Shown here one piece after another: positions 17,701-28,486 of a DNA stretch of 64,000 nucleotides. Under the pieces are notes generated by a model. It had not been told where the DNA came from. It saw only the letters and a list, made by a program, of their open reading frames with translations, and ran no database searches. This DNA is from DATBFG01 sp036558645 (GTDB lineage: Bacteria; Acidobacteriota; Terriglobia; Terriglobales; Acidobacteriaceae), in assembly GCA_036558645.1 (NCBI GenBank), contig DATBFG010000064.1, forward strand, positions 1 through 64,000, written 5' to 3'. Within the stretch, counting starts at the first letter, position 1. Every line of letters starts with the position of its first letter. A program made the translations under genes and the position numbers.

Positions 17701-18187
17701 TCAGCTTAAGCGCGTGATCAAAAGCATCGATTGCTTGTGGAAACTGTTTGGCTTGCGAGTAAGCTGCGCCGAGAAAATACCACGAGTCCACGTCGTTCGA
17801 ATCGAGATCAACAACGTGGTGAAAGGCGTTGATGCTGTCATCAGGAGTTTCGGAGTTCTTGTAGAGGAGACCGAGGTTGTACCAGACGCGTGGATCTTTC
17901 GGTTCGAGCTTGCCGTAGCTCTCAAGAATCTCCTTGGCCTGCGGAACACGTCCTAAGTTGAGTTGCGCGATGCCCTGATTGATATTGGCAACCGACAACT
18001 TCGGATCAAGCTTCGAGGCGTCCTCAAAATACTTTAGAGCCTTCTCGAAGAGCTGCTGATTCATGTAGGCAACGCCGATGCTGTTGAGGCGGGCGGCTTC
18101 GGCCTTCGGATCGGGAGTAGGAGCGGCGGAAAAAACACCAATGACGGCGATGACAATCAGAAGTGCTGTGAGGACTCGAGCTGTCAT
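14738..18187 (-). CDS. TPR/FG-GAP/ASPIC-UnbV (CRTAC1-like) exported protein with extra C-terminal region
   Basis: 1149 residues. A signal peptide (to about residue 22) is followed by five or so TPRs (about 30-215), then calcium-type FG-GAP/VCBS propeller repeats (DYDADGKPDLF, DYDNDGFPDIV, DYDHDGDLDLV, DFDHDGWMDIA, DYDNDGWVDLA, DYDNDGDTDLL; about 255-640) and an ASPIC/UnbV domain (GTKIEVFSGGNRQKFEI, DVVRMLWPTGV; about 650-715). The remaining 420 or so residues, containing DGHHYQLVGDMLGAG and a histidine-rich AAHDEHGHD loop, match no family I recognise. It is the last gene of a minus-strand series with the next two entries, 186 bases after the shorter paralogue, and probably acts outside the cytoplasm. 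Role unknown. Confidence 0.85.
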   Translation of the reverse strand: MTARVLTALLIVIAVIGVFSAAPTPDPKAEAARLNSIGVAYMNQQLFEKALKYFEDASKLDPKLSVANINQGIAQLNLGRVPQAKEILESYGKLEPKDPRVWYNLGLLYKNSETPDDSINAFHHVVDLDSNDVDSWYFLGAAYSQAKQFPQAIDAFDHALKLNPLHASAQFGISRAYQQSGDTAHAREHLVRFQYITQNKLGAPISLAYGEQGKYSLVEESPAGPPKVLLQIDVKFVDETKKAGLTLNAQPATTNDSASFMGPGACFLDYDADGKPDLFLSDSGKEGGISLFHNIGGGKFLDGTKNAGLDPSPHGIGCTAGDYDNDGFPDIVVTFPNRVLLWHNEKNGTFKSAEAAAGIAATPPQGTFNLSATFIDYDHDGDLDLVIAQYSSDPFCDLRRSEPSSESEIHFPKMHQVWRNNGNGTFTDQSDAVGISNQVSTVSVVGSDYNNDRAVDIVMSGWYKLSAIFENPREGKFVFRSAQGPGLPTLGVNVFDFDHDGWMDIAFAQTAAPGVSLWRNNQGKTFDEAPLPSTDLYRAFGLAAFDYDNDGWVDLAAVGETKDGKGEIKLFRNLGPDGFKDVTSDVGLDKIQLKDPRALVTADYDNDGDTDLLITQNHGPAILLRNDGGNKNHWMRLSLKGLNDNKSAIGTKIEVFSGGNRQKFEIAGSSGYLGQNSTDIVVGLGDSKQADVVRMLWPTGVLQDEIEVAGDKEQKFLEIDRRGSSCPTLFVWDGHHYQLVGDMLGAGVVGHWVGPNERNIPRPTEYIKIDRNAVVERDGKLSFRFMEPLEEVVYLDHVKLLTVDHPANIDVYPNEYFASNPPYPEFKVVASQNPKPPAAAHDEHGHDVLPDLLAHRFFGDFELLPFAGFAKPHMLELDLGDRYNGGPLWLLMHGEIEYFTATSMYAADQAGIQPFAPYVEALGSDGKWKRVIDDMGFPAGGARTMTANLTGKLPPGTKQIRITTNLQVYWDSILISRTSQDQVLALNPVPLARADLSFHGFPRKIENQPPGNVEYIYEQVSATGPYTRPAGPYTRYGDVLPLLGASDDRLAVFGSGDQVALEFDPSKLPSLPKGWVRDYFFMANGYEKDMDFYAFKGDSVDPMPFGAMGTYPYPEGKYPIDSHLDDLVNYNTRYMSGNESRGYAFNYAK

Positions 18188-18285
18188 GTAGAAGGAAGCC
18201 TACCAGATGCGGAGATGCCACGGCGCTCTATCATCCCGAGACAATTTCTTGGCCTTTGCCACCCAAGCCGATGTCTTTTTTACTT

Positions 18286-18333
18286 TGTCATCCTGAGCGA
18301 AGCGCAGACGAAATCAAGCGCAGTCGAGGGACC
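18286..18333. repeat. Dispersed-type intergenic repeat (TCATCCTGAGCGAAGCG family)
   Basis: TTGTCATCCTGAGCGAAGCG (18285-18304) followed by a GTCGAGGGACC tail matches a short repeat word that I know from many acidobacterial and other genomes, where it occurs between genes. It lies between the two ASPIC genes. Only one copy was noticed in this window, so its repetitiveness rests on outside knowledge. Confidence 0.5.
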
Positions 18334-18373
18334 TTATGTTTTCCCGCCAACCAAAGCGTGGTCGCACAGGGTA

Positions 18374-20091
<1,718 letters not shown>

Positions 20092-20092
<1 letters not shown>

Positions 20093-23028
20093 TATCGCGA
20101 TCCCCCTCCGGAATCCTTCGTAGACTTTTGCTCGCCCGGGCGCACGGGGGCGTCTATCCCTGCGTCAGCCTTGCCACTTCCCGGTTTCTGATTCCGACCG
20201 TTCGCGACGCTCGCGACGGATGATCGCGGCTTGTCGATTCCATTCAATGGCACCGATACGTGTTCGTGGATCGACTGGCGCTCGTTATTATCTTCAGGAT
20301 TCAAGAGGCGATACGGTCCCGTGATTGCCTGAGCGGACTCGTCGGCTTTAAATCGCAGATACCGCAACTCGTGCTCGTGAGCTTGCATGTCGTCTCCCAA
20401 GCCCTTGTAACAGAGCATGAGGTTGTAGTGCGCCTGCAAATCTTCGGGGTCGACGTCCATCACACCCTGCAGAACTTTTATCCCTTCGGCATATTTGCGC
20501 TGCAGGAAGAGTATGCGTCCCAGATCGTTTAATGCGACCCGGTCGCGCGGGTACTGTGCGATGACTTTTCGCAAGTGCTCTACAGCGCCACCGTAGTCGC
20601 CGTCATTGCGCAGCACTTTGGCATAAAAGAAATGTGCGCGAGCAAGGTCTGGACTCAAAGACAGCGCCTTTTCCAGCACTGTACGAGCCCGCTCCATATC
20701 GCCTTCCTGAACCGCAGCGCGCCCGAGATTCACCCACCCGTCTGGGTTCTTCGGATCGATCTCAGTCACTTTCTGCCATGCTGCCTGAGCAGCCTTTAGG
20801 TTCCCCTGCAAAAACAGGCCAATGCCGTAATCATTCCAGCGCTGCCAGTCCTCCGACTTCAGCATTGCGTTTGGCTGCGGCTCCGGCGCGCTATGCGGAG
20901 TTACCTGTAGCGTGACCTGGTCTTCCGCAACGGTGACAACCGGGAGATCGGGAATCTTTTCTTCCTTTGCAGAAACGCCTTTCAACGGCGCGGTGAAAAC
21001 GAATTTGCGGTCGTCAAAGCTTGGCGTGACCTCGGCTGGCTCAGTGGGATCCGGCATTCCTGCGAAAGAGAATTGCGTGTTCCACCAGGAAAATTTTCGA
21101 TAGCAGAGACGCGCATGCAGTGTGATCTTGTCGCCAGAGTTATCGGGAACATGCAACCGGAAGTGTACGGTGTCGGCGGCGCCCGGTGGAATTAGCCGCA
21201 CATAGACAACAGAACGTGTGGACCAGGCGTTGCGTTTGTTAATGCGGTTGCCATGCTCATCAACCTGCAACGAGCGGTAGAAGTGCGCACCCTTTTCCAC
21301 TGGTCCTTTCCCAAGGTCCTCGACCATGCCGCTCCAAAAAATGGTTTGGCCCTTGTCGTCCGTACCTTTGAGTTCGAGCCATGTGTCGTACGCATCGACG
21401 GTGCCCCCGGGAAAGAAGTGCCCGACCTTCTTGGTTCGTACCACAACATCCACTCGGACCGTGTCTCCGCGTCGAACGGTCGGACTCACGCGGTTCAAAG
21501 GAGCGGTAACCGGAGCGACTTGCTCGGGTCCTTTTACTGAAACTTTTGACTCCGCTTCCTCGCCAACTGCGAACGTCGTTGCAAGTTCGTTCTGGCTTGA
21601 GGCGCTTGCCCTCAACTCAGCTCCGGCCGGGGACATCGCGAAGATGTCGACCGTCAGATTCTTGTCCTTTAGAAAGTCTTCCGTGATCTTTAGCTGTTCA
21701 GCGTCTTGGTTGGCGACAGGAATCGCGGTGTTGGCGGCCGGAAAGCGATGCGAATGCACAAATCCGCCGATGTTGCCCATGTCAGCCGACTTGGTCAGAG
21801 GCATATGGCAGTCGGCGCATTGCGCGGGCTTTTGCGGATAATAAAACGAGCGTGCACCCTGGCCCGAAATGCCACTGGCCTGCCAGTTGTCGTACTCGTT
21901 AAAGCCGCGGATCCAGCGGTAGTGGTTCACCGGAACATCGAGGTGCACCTTATGACATGTCGAGCAGAATTCGGCAGTCTGCGTCTTCATAAAGGGCTTA
22001 AGGAAGACGCGACGGTGAGGTTCCGGATTTAACCTGATCACGAAGTCATGAAACGCTAGCGCCACCGGATTCTTGGTCGCAGCCAATTCGTGGAGCTTTG
22101 GATACTCCAAATAAAAGTCACCCTGGCCCATGGTGCTCTTCACATCGGCGATCGAGTGACACATCATGCAGCCCAGCCCGGCCTGGGCCTCTGGTCGATG
22201 AACAATTTCTTTGATCGGGGTATCCATTAAGCCGCTGTAGAGGACTGCGGGATCATGACATCCGCCGCACCATTTCGAAGGCTTGGTGCCTATAGTGTCC
22301 TGCATGTACTCGATCGACTTGCGATACCACTGATTGTTAAACGACGAGAAGTGGTGAACCGAACTGAACCATTGGTTGTATATATCTTCGTGACATCGCT
22401 TGCAGGAGTCAGACTCCATGAAGTACTTACTGGGAATCTTCTGTCCCCCGTACACCTGCGCTGAACTAGGGAAAAACGGCCCCTGCGGCCCATCGCCTTC
22501 GGCGTTCATGTCTGCCGGCGGCAGTGGAGGGTTTTGAATCTTTGACCGCGTGTGCCAAGCATTCCGCAGATACCAGGAGCCAGCGCCAAGGCCTGCCAAC
22601 ACACCCAGGCAAAGGATTACGCGAATTGCTGCCGGAACGAAGCCCCGACCTAACCAACCTCTCTTGCTTAGGGCCTCAGCCAAAAGCAAGCCAATCCCTG
22701 CGATGCAGACCTCGATATGCAGGTAGAGCCAGTTCCACTCCACGCGTGCGGTGCCGATCTTAATGAGAACGGCGCCTAGGATACCGCCGCCCAAGAGCAA
22801 TATCCATCCCAGCCGACCCACAATTCCTGATTCACGGAACAATCGCGCGAGCCAGATAAGAATCCAGATGGTGGTAACCACGCCAACCACGGCGTGGGCT
22901 AAAACCACTCCTGCATAAATCAAATTCGGTTGCGGGAAGCTGAAGAGATACGCGGCGCTCAGTGCTAAGAAAACGAGCAGCCCCAAAAAGATGCGCTTGC
23001 CTCGGAAAATCGGTAATGAAGTCGGCAT
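20092..23028 (-). CDS. Membrane-anchored pentaheme c-type cytochrome with C-terminal TPRs
   Basis: 978 residues from the ATG at 23028 (a GTG at 23055 is possible). About five membrane helices occupy the first 155 residues. The exported part has five CxxCH heme-binding motifs (CKRCH, CGGCH, CMMCH, CSTCH, CADCH at about 209, 254, 287, 355 and 404), with extra histidines that could be distal ligands. A beta-rich segment (about 510-690; VRVDVVVRTKKVGHFFPGGT) resembles the C-terminal part of other multiheme proteins, and three to four TPRs fill about 730-900. It is likely to pass electrons at the outer face of the inner membrane. The stop overlaps the GTG of the downstream FG-GAP/ASPIC gene. Confidence 0.88.
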
Positions 23029-23144
23029 CAGAACCAGATCGTCAGACGGACCCACACTCCGGCAGACATTGGGAAATCGCGGATCACCACGTTATCGAGT
23101 ATGAGTAGAAAGACGAAATAGTATAAAAGAATTATCGGGGCGGT

Positions 23145-24557
23145 CTAGATCGGCGGCTGACGCCACGTCTCCCGCACTCGCTCAACATACGTAGCAACCT
23201 CGAGCGCTAGTTCTTCCATCCACGGCTTAGCCACCACTTGCACGCCAATCGGCAGCCCCTCATCGCTTTCACTGACAGGTGCGACAACCCCAGGCATGCC
23301 AAGCAGGTTGAACCACTCGGTGTAGCTCCAGGCGTCGAGGTAATGGATGGCTTTGCCTTCGACGTTCCAAGTGCGTTCCCCGTGGCGGAAGGCTGGAATC
23401 GCTGCGGCTGGGCAAAGCAAGATCGGATACCGTTGCATTTGTTTGAATACTTGCGTGCGCACAACGTCTCGCTGCAGCCAGGTATGGAGTAGCGACTGCG
23501 CCGTATGCGCCGGATCCGCGGCAGCCCAGGAATTGAATTGGCGCAACATCGGCGAAAGCTCGGATTCACACCCACAGGTCATTGGCCTCAGCAACATCTG
23601 CCCGGCAGTCCCAAAAATCTTCCACCAAAGGTCGCGCGCTATCTCGAGCCCCTCGGGCCGGAATTCTTCGACCACAAATCCCGCGGCCCTCAATGTATTT
23701 ACCGCCTTATGTACTGCCTCGCGAGTTTCCCGCGTAACTGGAGTTCGTCCATCATCTTCGAAGTAGCCTATGCGCAATTTTTTGACCTCTTCGGTGGCTG
23801 GCCAGCGCAGTGGCACAGGCGCTGCAGATGGATCTCCGTCATCCGGCCCCTGCATCACCTCGAAAAGCAATTTCAAATCCGCCATGGTTCGGGCCATCGG
23901 TCCGACTACACCTATCAAAGCGAATGGACCGACCGATTCAGGACAATGTCCTGTAGCTGGAATCCGGCCCGGCGTGGGTTTCAATCCGCAGATTCCGCTG
24001 AAGTGCGCAGGTACGCGAATCGATCCGCCGCCGTCACTGCCTACTCCCCCGGCAGAGCACCCGCTTGAGATCGCAGCCGCTTCCCCGCCGCTTGAACCAC
24101 CCGGAGTTCGATCAGGATCCCAGGCACTGTTGGTGCGGCCATAGAGCAGGTTGTCGGTCTCCCATGCCATGAGCAGTTCGGGAGTGTTGGTGACACCGAG
24201 AATGATGGCGCCAGCCTCACGCAACCGAGTCACCAGCGGAGCGTCGCGCTGCGCGATACATCCTGCGCGCAACCTGGTTCCAGCCTCGAATGGAAATCCG
24301 GTCACCTCAATCGAACTCTTGATGCTAATCGGTATCCCGTGAAGTGGCCCGAGTTTCTCTCCTCGCATGACTGCTTCTTCGGCTACGCGCGCCTGTTTCC
24401 GCGCAGCGTCGGGATTGACCTTTACAAAGGCGTTCAATTGACGGTGGAGTCGCTCGATCCGAGAGAGGTGAGCTTCTACCAATTCAACTGGAGAGATTTT
24501 GCGGGTACGGATCTGTGCTGCCATCGTGACGGCAGGCAGGTAAGTAAGCTCAGCCAT
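23145..24557 (-). CDS. Amidase (amidase signature family)
   Basis: 470 residues with the amidase signature catalytic triad: Lys80 in PISIKSS, the cis-serine pair in TPGGSSGGEAAA (155-156) and the nucleophilic Ser179 in SDGGGSIRVPA. The C-terminal LGMPGVVAPVSES and GVQVVAKPW blocks are also typical. It hydrolyses a carboxylic amide. There are no gatB or gatC genes nearby, and the C-terminus resembles stand-alone amidases and fatty-acid-amide-hydrolase-like enzymes, so GatA is unlikely. No signal peptide. It precedes the cytochrome gene by about 90-115 bases in the same direction, so co-transcription is possible but not shown. Confidence 0.88.
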   Translation of the reverse strand: MAELTYLPAVTMAAQIRTRKISPVELVEAHLSRIERLHRQLNAFVKVNPDAARKQARVAEEAVMRGEKLGPLHGIPISIKSSIEVTGFPFEAGTRLRAGCIAQRDAPLVTRLREAGAIILGVTNTPELLMAWETDNLLYGRTNSAWDPDRTPGGSSGGEAAAISSGCSAGGVGSDGGGSIRVPAHFSGICGLKPTPGRIPATGHCPESVGPFALIGVVGPMARTMADLKLLFEVMQGPDDGDPSAAPVPLRWPATEEVKKLRIGYFEDDGRTPVTRETREAVHKAVNTLRAAGFVVEEFRPEGLEIARDLWWKIFGTAGQMLLRPMTCGCESELSPMLRQFNSWAAADPAHTAQSLLHTWLQRDVVRTQVFKQMQRYPILLCPAAAIPAFRHGERTWNVEGKAIHYLDAWSYTEWFNLLGMPGVVAPVSESDEGLPIGVQVVAKPWMEELALEVATYVERVRETWRQPPI

Positions 24558-24605
24558 GAAGAGGGGAGTCTAGCACGTCACCAATTGGAGTCTGCGAGGA
24601 GGGTC

Positions 24606-25349
24606 TTAGATTGAAGCCGACGCGGCTCGAGTCTTGGCAGTGCGCTCACGCGGGCGGCTGCTTTCGTGTACATCGCGTTTCTTTCTGCCGTGCTTTGCAA
24701 TCCATTCTTTCAAGTGGCGTCTGGACCCCGCGTTCATTCCGGTAAAGAACATCCCTACACGGCCGTTGTCGTCGGCCCAAATCACATCACCGCTCCCATC
24801 TATCATGTTCGATGTTCCGGGAAGGACGAAGCGGAACGGGATGTCCGAGGTGACCGGAAGCGGCTCGCCAGTCTGCATCGCCAGGCCTTTCTCAGTGATA
24901 TCGAGAACGATGGCCGGAAGAGCGGCGACGCCGAATTGCATGTATACGAGAGTTTCGACTCTTTCCCGGCGTGCGCGCCTACGGTCGGGACGCATGAAGG
25001 CGCGAGCGGCGCGCAGCGAGCGCAGAAGGTGATCCTCATCCAGCGGCTTATACAGAACGAAATTAGCCCCAGACTGAAATGCACTGGCGATCGCAGTGGA
25101 GGCTCCGATCAGGGCGAACACCACAGGCCGCTTTTGCGGAGGAACCAGCCGCGCAAGGCGCGCAACCTGGGCAGCCGACGGTAAATCGAAATCAACTACC
25201 AAGGCGGAAAATCGTCCGCTTGCCAGGTTTTCAATAACATCTGATGCCGACAGGCAAGTCTCCTGTTCGATGTCGAGGCCATCCATGGCAGCCGCCAGCA
25301 TTCGGAGCGAACGGTGTTCACGACACATCAGCAGCGCATTGAAATGCAT
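24606..25349 (-). CDS. Receiver-like domain fused to a PilZ domain
   Basis: 247 residues. The first 120 have a CheY-like fold pattern (ALLMCREHRSLRMLA, ALVVDFDLPSAAQVARL, VLYKPLDEDHLLRSLR), but the acidic pocket at the start is weak, so phosphorylation is uncertain. A PilZ domain follows (about 125-225): the RRRARRERV arginine motif and DITEKGLAM, a variant of the DxSxxG motif that contacts cyclic di-GMP, then a VGMFFTGMN end. It probably links c-di-GMP to an output by protein contact. The 22-residue basic tail is unassigned. Orientation matches the FNR-like gene, 157 bases away. Confidence 0.8.
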   Translation of the reverse strand: MHFNALLMCREHRSLRMLAAAMDGLDIEQETCLSASDVIENLASGRFSALVVDFDLPSAAQVARLARLVPPQKRPVVFALIGASTAIASAFQSGANFVLYKPLDEDHLLRSLRAARAFMRPDRRRARRERVETLVYMQFGVAALPAIVLDITEKGLAMQTGEPLPVTSDIPFRFVLPGTSNMIDGSGDVIWADDNGRVGMFFTGMNAGSRRHLKEWIAKHGRKKRDVHESSRPRERTAKTRAASASI

Positions 25350-25506
25350 GACAAGCGCAGATTACGGCTCGGTTCCCGGTGCGTAAAGTGACTGCGGTAA
25401 TTAAGAGCACTCTTACCAGCAGCAAATCCCCTCACGCCGTGTTGAAAAACATAGGCTTTAAGGGATTACAAAATTGGCGAGGCGGTAACTCACCTTGAGA
25501 AGCCGC

Positions 25507-26223
25507 TTAGGCGCCCACCAGTTTTTCCAGGCCGGCTTTATTGCTGATCAGAAGGGTAGACCCGCGCAACTGCGCGAGATGTTTCTCTCGAAATTCACCC
25601 AGCACGCGGGTCACGGTCTCGCGGGATGTGCCAATGAGCTGGGCTATCTCTTCATGCGTTAGAGCCACCTTGATACGGATGCCCTCTTTGGTTTCCTCTC
25701 CATCAGCTGCCCATTCCAGCAGCAGTCGAGCCAGTTTCTCCGAAACCGAATGCGAGAGTCCCAGAGACCGGATCATCTCGTAGGCAGTTTCACAGTTGTG
25801 ACTGAGGTGTTGAGCGGCATGGAGGCAGGCATCGCCGTGTTTCTGCAAAAAATTCAGGAAGTCGTCGCGTTTTACGAAGTCGAGCTGGCAGGGTTGCAAG
25901 GTCTCAGCCGTCAATTCGTACGGCTTTCCCGAAACTGTTGCATGCAGTCCCAGGACTTCCCCCGCGCTTGCGATACGAATGATCAGAGTCTTCCCGTCCC
26001 GCGATGTAGTCGAAAGCTTTACACGGCCACTGCAGATGATGTAAACGCCTCGCGGACTCTGACCCTCGACAAACAGCATCGCACCTTGGGGATAGGCGCT
26101 GGCGTATTTGATCCGTTCCAAAACCTCTAACGATGGCTTGGGGAGCTCGCAGAAAAATCCTGAATTACGCAACTTGCAGATCAGGCAGTTTTCGGTGATT
26201 TGCAAGCCGTAGGGCGAGCTCAT
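25507..26223 (-). CDS. FNR/CRP-family transcription regulator with candidate Fe-S cysteines
   Basis: 238 residues from the ATG at 26223; GGAGG lies 10 bases upstream, while the TTG at 26232 is too close to it. N-terminal cysteines 13, 16 and 25 (CLIC...FFC) plus Cys112 (LQPCQLDF) are placed much like the [4Fe-4S] ligands of FNR, although the second gap is longer. A cyclic-nucleotide-binding-type beta-roll follows, then a winged HTH (ALTHEEIAQLIGTSRETVTRVL). The recognition helix has Arg-Glu-x3-Arg as in CRP rather than the FNR Glu-x2-Ser-Arg, so TGTGA-type half-sites are expected. Probably senses oxygen or redox; targets unknown. Confidence 0.85.
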   Translation of the reverse strand: MSSPYGLQITENCLICKLRNSGFFCELPKPSLEVLERIKYASAYPQGAMLFVEGQSPRGVYIICSGRVKLSTTSRDGKTLIIRIASAGEVLGLHATVSGKPYELTAETLQPCQLDFVKRDDFLNFLQKHGDACLHAAQHLSHNCETAYEMIRSLGLSHSVSEKLARLLLEWAADGEETKEGIRIKVALTHEEIAQLIGTSRETVTRVLGEFREKHLAQLRGSTLLISNKAGLEKLVGA

Positions 26224-26593
26224 GCGGATCAATCCTCCCCAATGGCTTGGAATATATCACCTTGGTTTGCCTTTCCCTATATGCGGGGAGTGGAGTCGAA
26301 TAACGATTGTCACTCACACAAACATAGAGGCTGAGAACGACGCTACCGCTCCCTTCCCGTTTCGGGAATCCCTTGCAAATTCTTACCTGCCATCTGCTGC
26401 TCCTTGCCAATTCTAATTTCTCGCTAACTTCAGTGTCTCCTGCCGACAAGTACGGTGCATCGGGTAAATGCTCCAATTGGCCATACTTGGACCTGTATCA
26501 AAGGTGACCCTGGATTTGACAGGGCAGGAGTTGGGCCGAGCGCTTTGGTAATCTGCCCTTCGTGCCGTGTGCCCTGCCATAGTTATCGCAGCT
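26224..26593. other. Intergenic region between the FNR-like and PilZ genes
   Basis: About 370 bases between divergent genes. The half near the FNR-like gene is AT-rich and contains its ribosome binding site. A TTGACA occurs at 26516-26521, but no -10 element stands at the right distance. No tRNA, terminator or further reading frame with support was found. Confidence 0.45.
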
Positions 26594-26968
26594 ATGTCCT
26601 CGGCGATGCAGAAGCAACAGCCCGAGCGCCGTGCCCGGAGGGTCAAACTGGCCGGATCGGTTCTCGTCCTCATATGCTTTGAAAATGGCCGGCAGCTCAC
26701 CGCAAAGCTCCATCAACTCTCCGCCACCGGCGGACTCGTCCATGTGACAAAACCGGTTGATGAGGGAATCAAGGTCGAACTCGTATTTCATATCGGAGCA
26801 ACGATTCGCACGCGCGCTACGATGCTCTTTCCAATGTGGGCTACACAGGGTTGTCTACAGCCCTTCCAGTTCTGCGAGCTGGAGGAGTCCGATCGCAAGC
26901 AGCTCGAATCCCACTTGCACCAGTTTCTATCGCCTACCGAAGCCGCTGCACAGTCCGCATCGTCGTAG
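26594..26968 (+). CDS. Small PilZ domain protein
   Basis: About 124 residues from the ATG at 26594; a GTG at 26567 or the ATG at 26606 are alternatives, and none has a clear ribosome binding site. A PilZ fold is indicated by an arginine-rich start (QQPERRARRVKLAGSVLVLI), the HQLSATGGLVHVTKPV block in place of the DxSxxG motif, and the hydrophobic strands LVFHIGATIRTRATMLF. The serine-threonine-glycine variant of the second motif makes c-di-GMP binding uncertain. It is divergent from the FNR-like regulator, and a second PilZ protein lies on the other side of that gene, which suggests a small signalling island. Confidence 0.75.
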   Translation: MSSAMQKQQPERRARRVKLAGSVLVLICFENGRQLTAKLHQLSATGGLVHVTKPVDEGIKVELVFHIGATIRTRATMLFPMWATQGCLQPFQFCELEESDRKQLESHLHQFLSPTEAAAQSASS

Positions 26969-27124
26969 GAAGTACCCCGCACGATCTAGCAATAGCCGTT
27001 CAGTTAAGTCCTGTCCTCCGCCACTAAGCAAAGTGCTTTCTTAGCGCCGAACTTGCATCCCCTTGCCACCGGGTATTACTCAAAAGAGAGTAGAATTTTT
27101 GCTCGATTAATATCAGGAGATTTC

Positions 27125-27502
27125 ATGGCACACCAGCACTCCCCTCGATTTCTCAAGCTCGTCGAAGATTCGCGTCGTAAGGTCCGCGAGGTTACGGTCG
27201 ACGACGTCAAGCAGAAGTTGGATCACGGTGAAAAGTTCTTGTTGGTGGACGTTCGTGAGGACAATGAATGGGACAGGGACCATCTCCCCGGCGCAGTCCA
27301 CCTTGGGCGAGGAATTATCGAGCGTGACATTGAAGAGCGCGTTCCTGATCTCAACGCACCGATGATTTTTTATTGCGGAGGCGGATTTCGTTCCGCCATG
27401 GTTGCCGACAACCTGCAAAAGATGGGCTATACAAACGTCTGGTCAATGGATGGCGGCGTCCGCGGCTGGCGGGAAAAGGGATATCCATTTACAAAGGGTT
27501 AA
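27125..27502 (+). CDS. Rhodanese-like sulfurtransferase
   Basis: 125 residues from the ATG at 27125, preceded by AGGAG at a good distance; the longer frame from 27053 is rejected. A single rhodanese domain covers the protein, with LVDVREDNEWDRDHLPGA at about 40-57 and the active-site loop FYCGGGFRSA containing Cys84, the residue that carries the persulfide. Family members move sulfane sulfur or act in thiol-redox chemistry in the cytoplasm; the acceptor is unknown. Its stop codon overlaps the stop of the convergent pseudouridine synthase gene. Confidence 0.9.
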   Translation: MAHQHSPRFLKLVEDSRRKVREVTVDDVKQKLDHGEKFLLVDVREDNEWDRDHLPGAVHLGRGIIERDIEERVPDLNAPMIFYCGGGFRSAMVADNLQKMGYTNVWSMDGGVRGWREKGYPFTKG

Positions 27503-28281
27503 CCGGCATTTCGATTGGCCTTTGACTTGGCGGATGTCAAACACGCATCGAGGGCGGCTTTTTCTTCCGCCGTAAGTTGCCGCAGTTGACCCTTGCCGAG
27601 CCTCCCCAAGGCAACTTGACCAATCCCGATTCTAACCAGCCGAATTACTTCCGCTTCCAGGGCAGCCAGCATGCGCCTGATCTGCCGATTCTTTCCCTCA
27701 TCGAGGATGATCTCCAGCCAGGTATTCTTTTCGCCGCTGCGCAAAATCGACGCCTTTTTCGCTCGGAGCACTTCACCGCCGTTGACGGCAACTCCGTCCA
27801 GGAGCACATCGACAAAAGCCCGATCGGCCACGATATTCACCTGGACGTGATAGGTCTTTTCAACGTGAGATTCCGGTGCGAGCAATTCTGACGCCCATTC
27901 GCTGTCGTTTGTGAACAGCAACAGACCTTCACTCGCCTTGTCTAAGCGTCCGACTGGCGCAAGCCAACGTTGATCGTCATTCAGGAATTCATAAACGGTT
28001 CGGCGCCCCTTTTCGTCGCTGGCCGTAGTCACGACGCCGCGCGGTTTGTTCAGCATCCAGTAGGACTTCGTCTGGGCAACGACCTGCGCACCGTCGACTT
28101 CGATACGGTCTGTCGTCATATCGACAGGCGTCTCGGGATCCGTGCGCACTCGTCCGTTCAGCCGTACCGAACCCGACTTGATCCTTGCAGTTGCCGAGGA
28201 TCGCGAGCAGTAACCGAGCTTGGATAGGGCACGGGCGAGTCCAATTCGCCGAGACTTGCTCTGGGATTTCATCCGCAACAT
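27499..28281 (-). CDS. rRNA pseudouridine synthase, RsuA/RluB family
   Basis: About 260 residues from the ATG at 28281; a TTG at 28314 or ATG at 28272 are possible. An S4 RNA-binding domain (IGLARALSKLGYCSRSSATARI, VRLNGRV) is followed by the catalytic domain with YWMLNKPRGVVTT, the active-site aspartate motif PVGRLDKASEGLLL and a C-terminal GKNRQIRRMLAALEAEVIRLVR block. It converts specific uridines of ribosomal RNA to pseudouridine; RluB-like (23S) is more likely than RsuA (16S) by general similarity, but that is not certain. It stands convergent to the rhodanese gene with a 4-base overlap. Confidence 0.9.
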   Translation of the reverse strand: MLRMKSQSKSRRIGLARALSKLGYCSRSSATARIKSGSVRLNGRVRTDPETPVDMTTDRIEVDGAQVVAQTKSYWMLNKPRGVVTTASDEKGRRTVYEFLNDDQRWLAPVGRLDKASEGLLLFTNDSEWASELLAPESHVEKTYHVQVNIVADRAFVDVLLDGVAVNGGEVLRAKKASILRSGEKNTWLEIILDEGKNRQIRRMLAALEAEVIRLVRIGIGQVALGRLGKGQLRQLTAEEKAALDACLTSAKSKANRNAG

Positions 28282-28486
28282 CTTACAAATATTAGTCTTG
28301 TGCTGCTTCAGCAATGCGGAGGAGACGCGGCCTCTGAGATCGGAGTGAAGGAATTACCTTCAAACGAGAAAAAGTCACCTAGCAGCAACTCACGAACTCG
28401 TTGCAATGATTGGAAAACGGGTTTTGGCATCCCGTATGCAGATTCACTATCCAACAGCTCCACTCAATCCCATCAGGAGGTTCTGT

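Noticed and set aside
23145..24557. Amidase as GatA of the tRNA amidotransferase
   Set aside because: No gatB or gatC partner in the window and the C-terminal region resembles stand-alone amidases.
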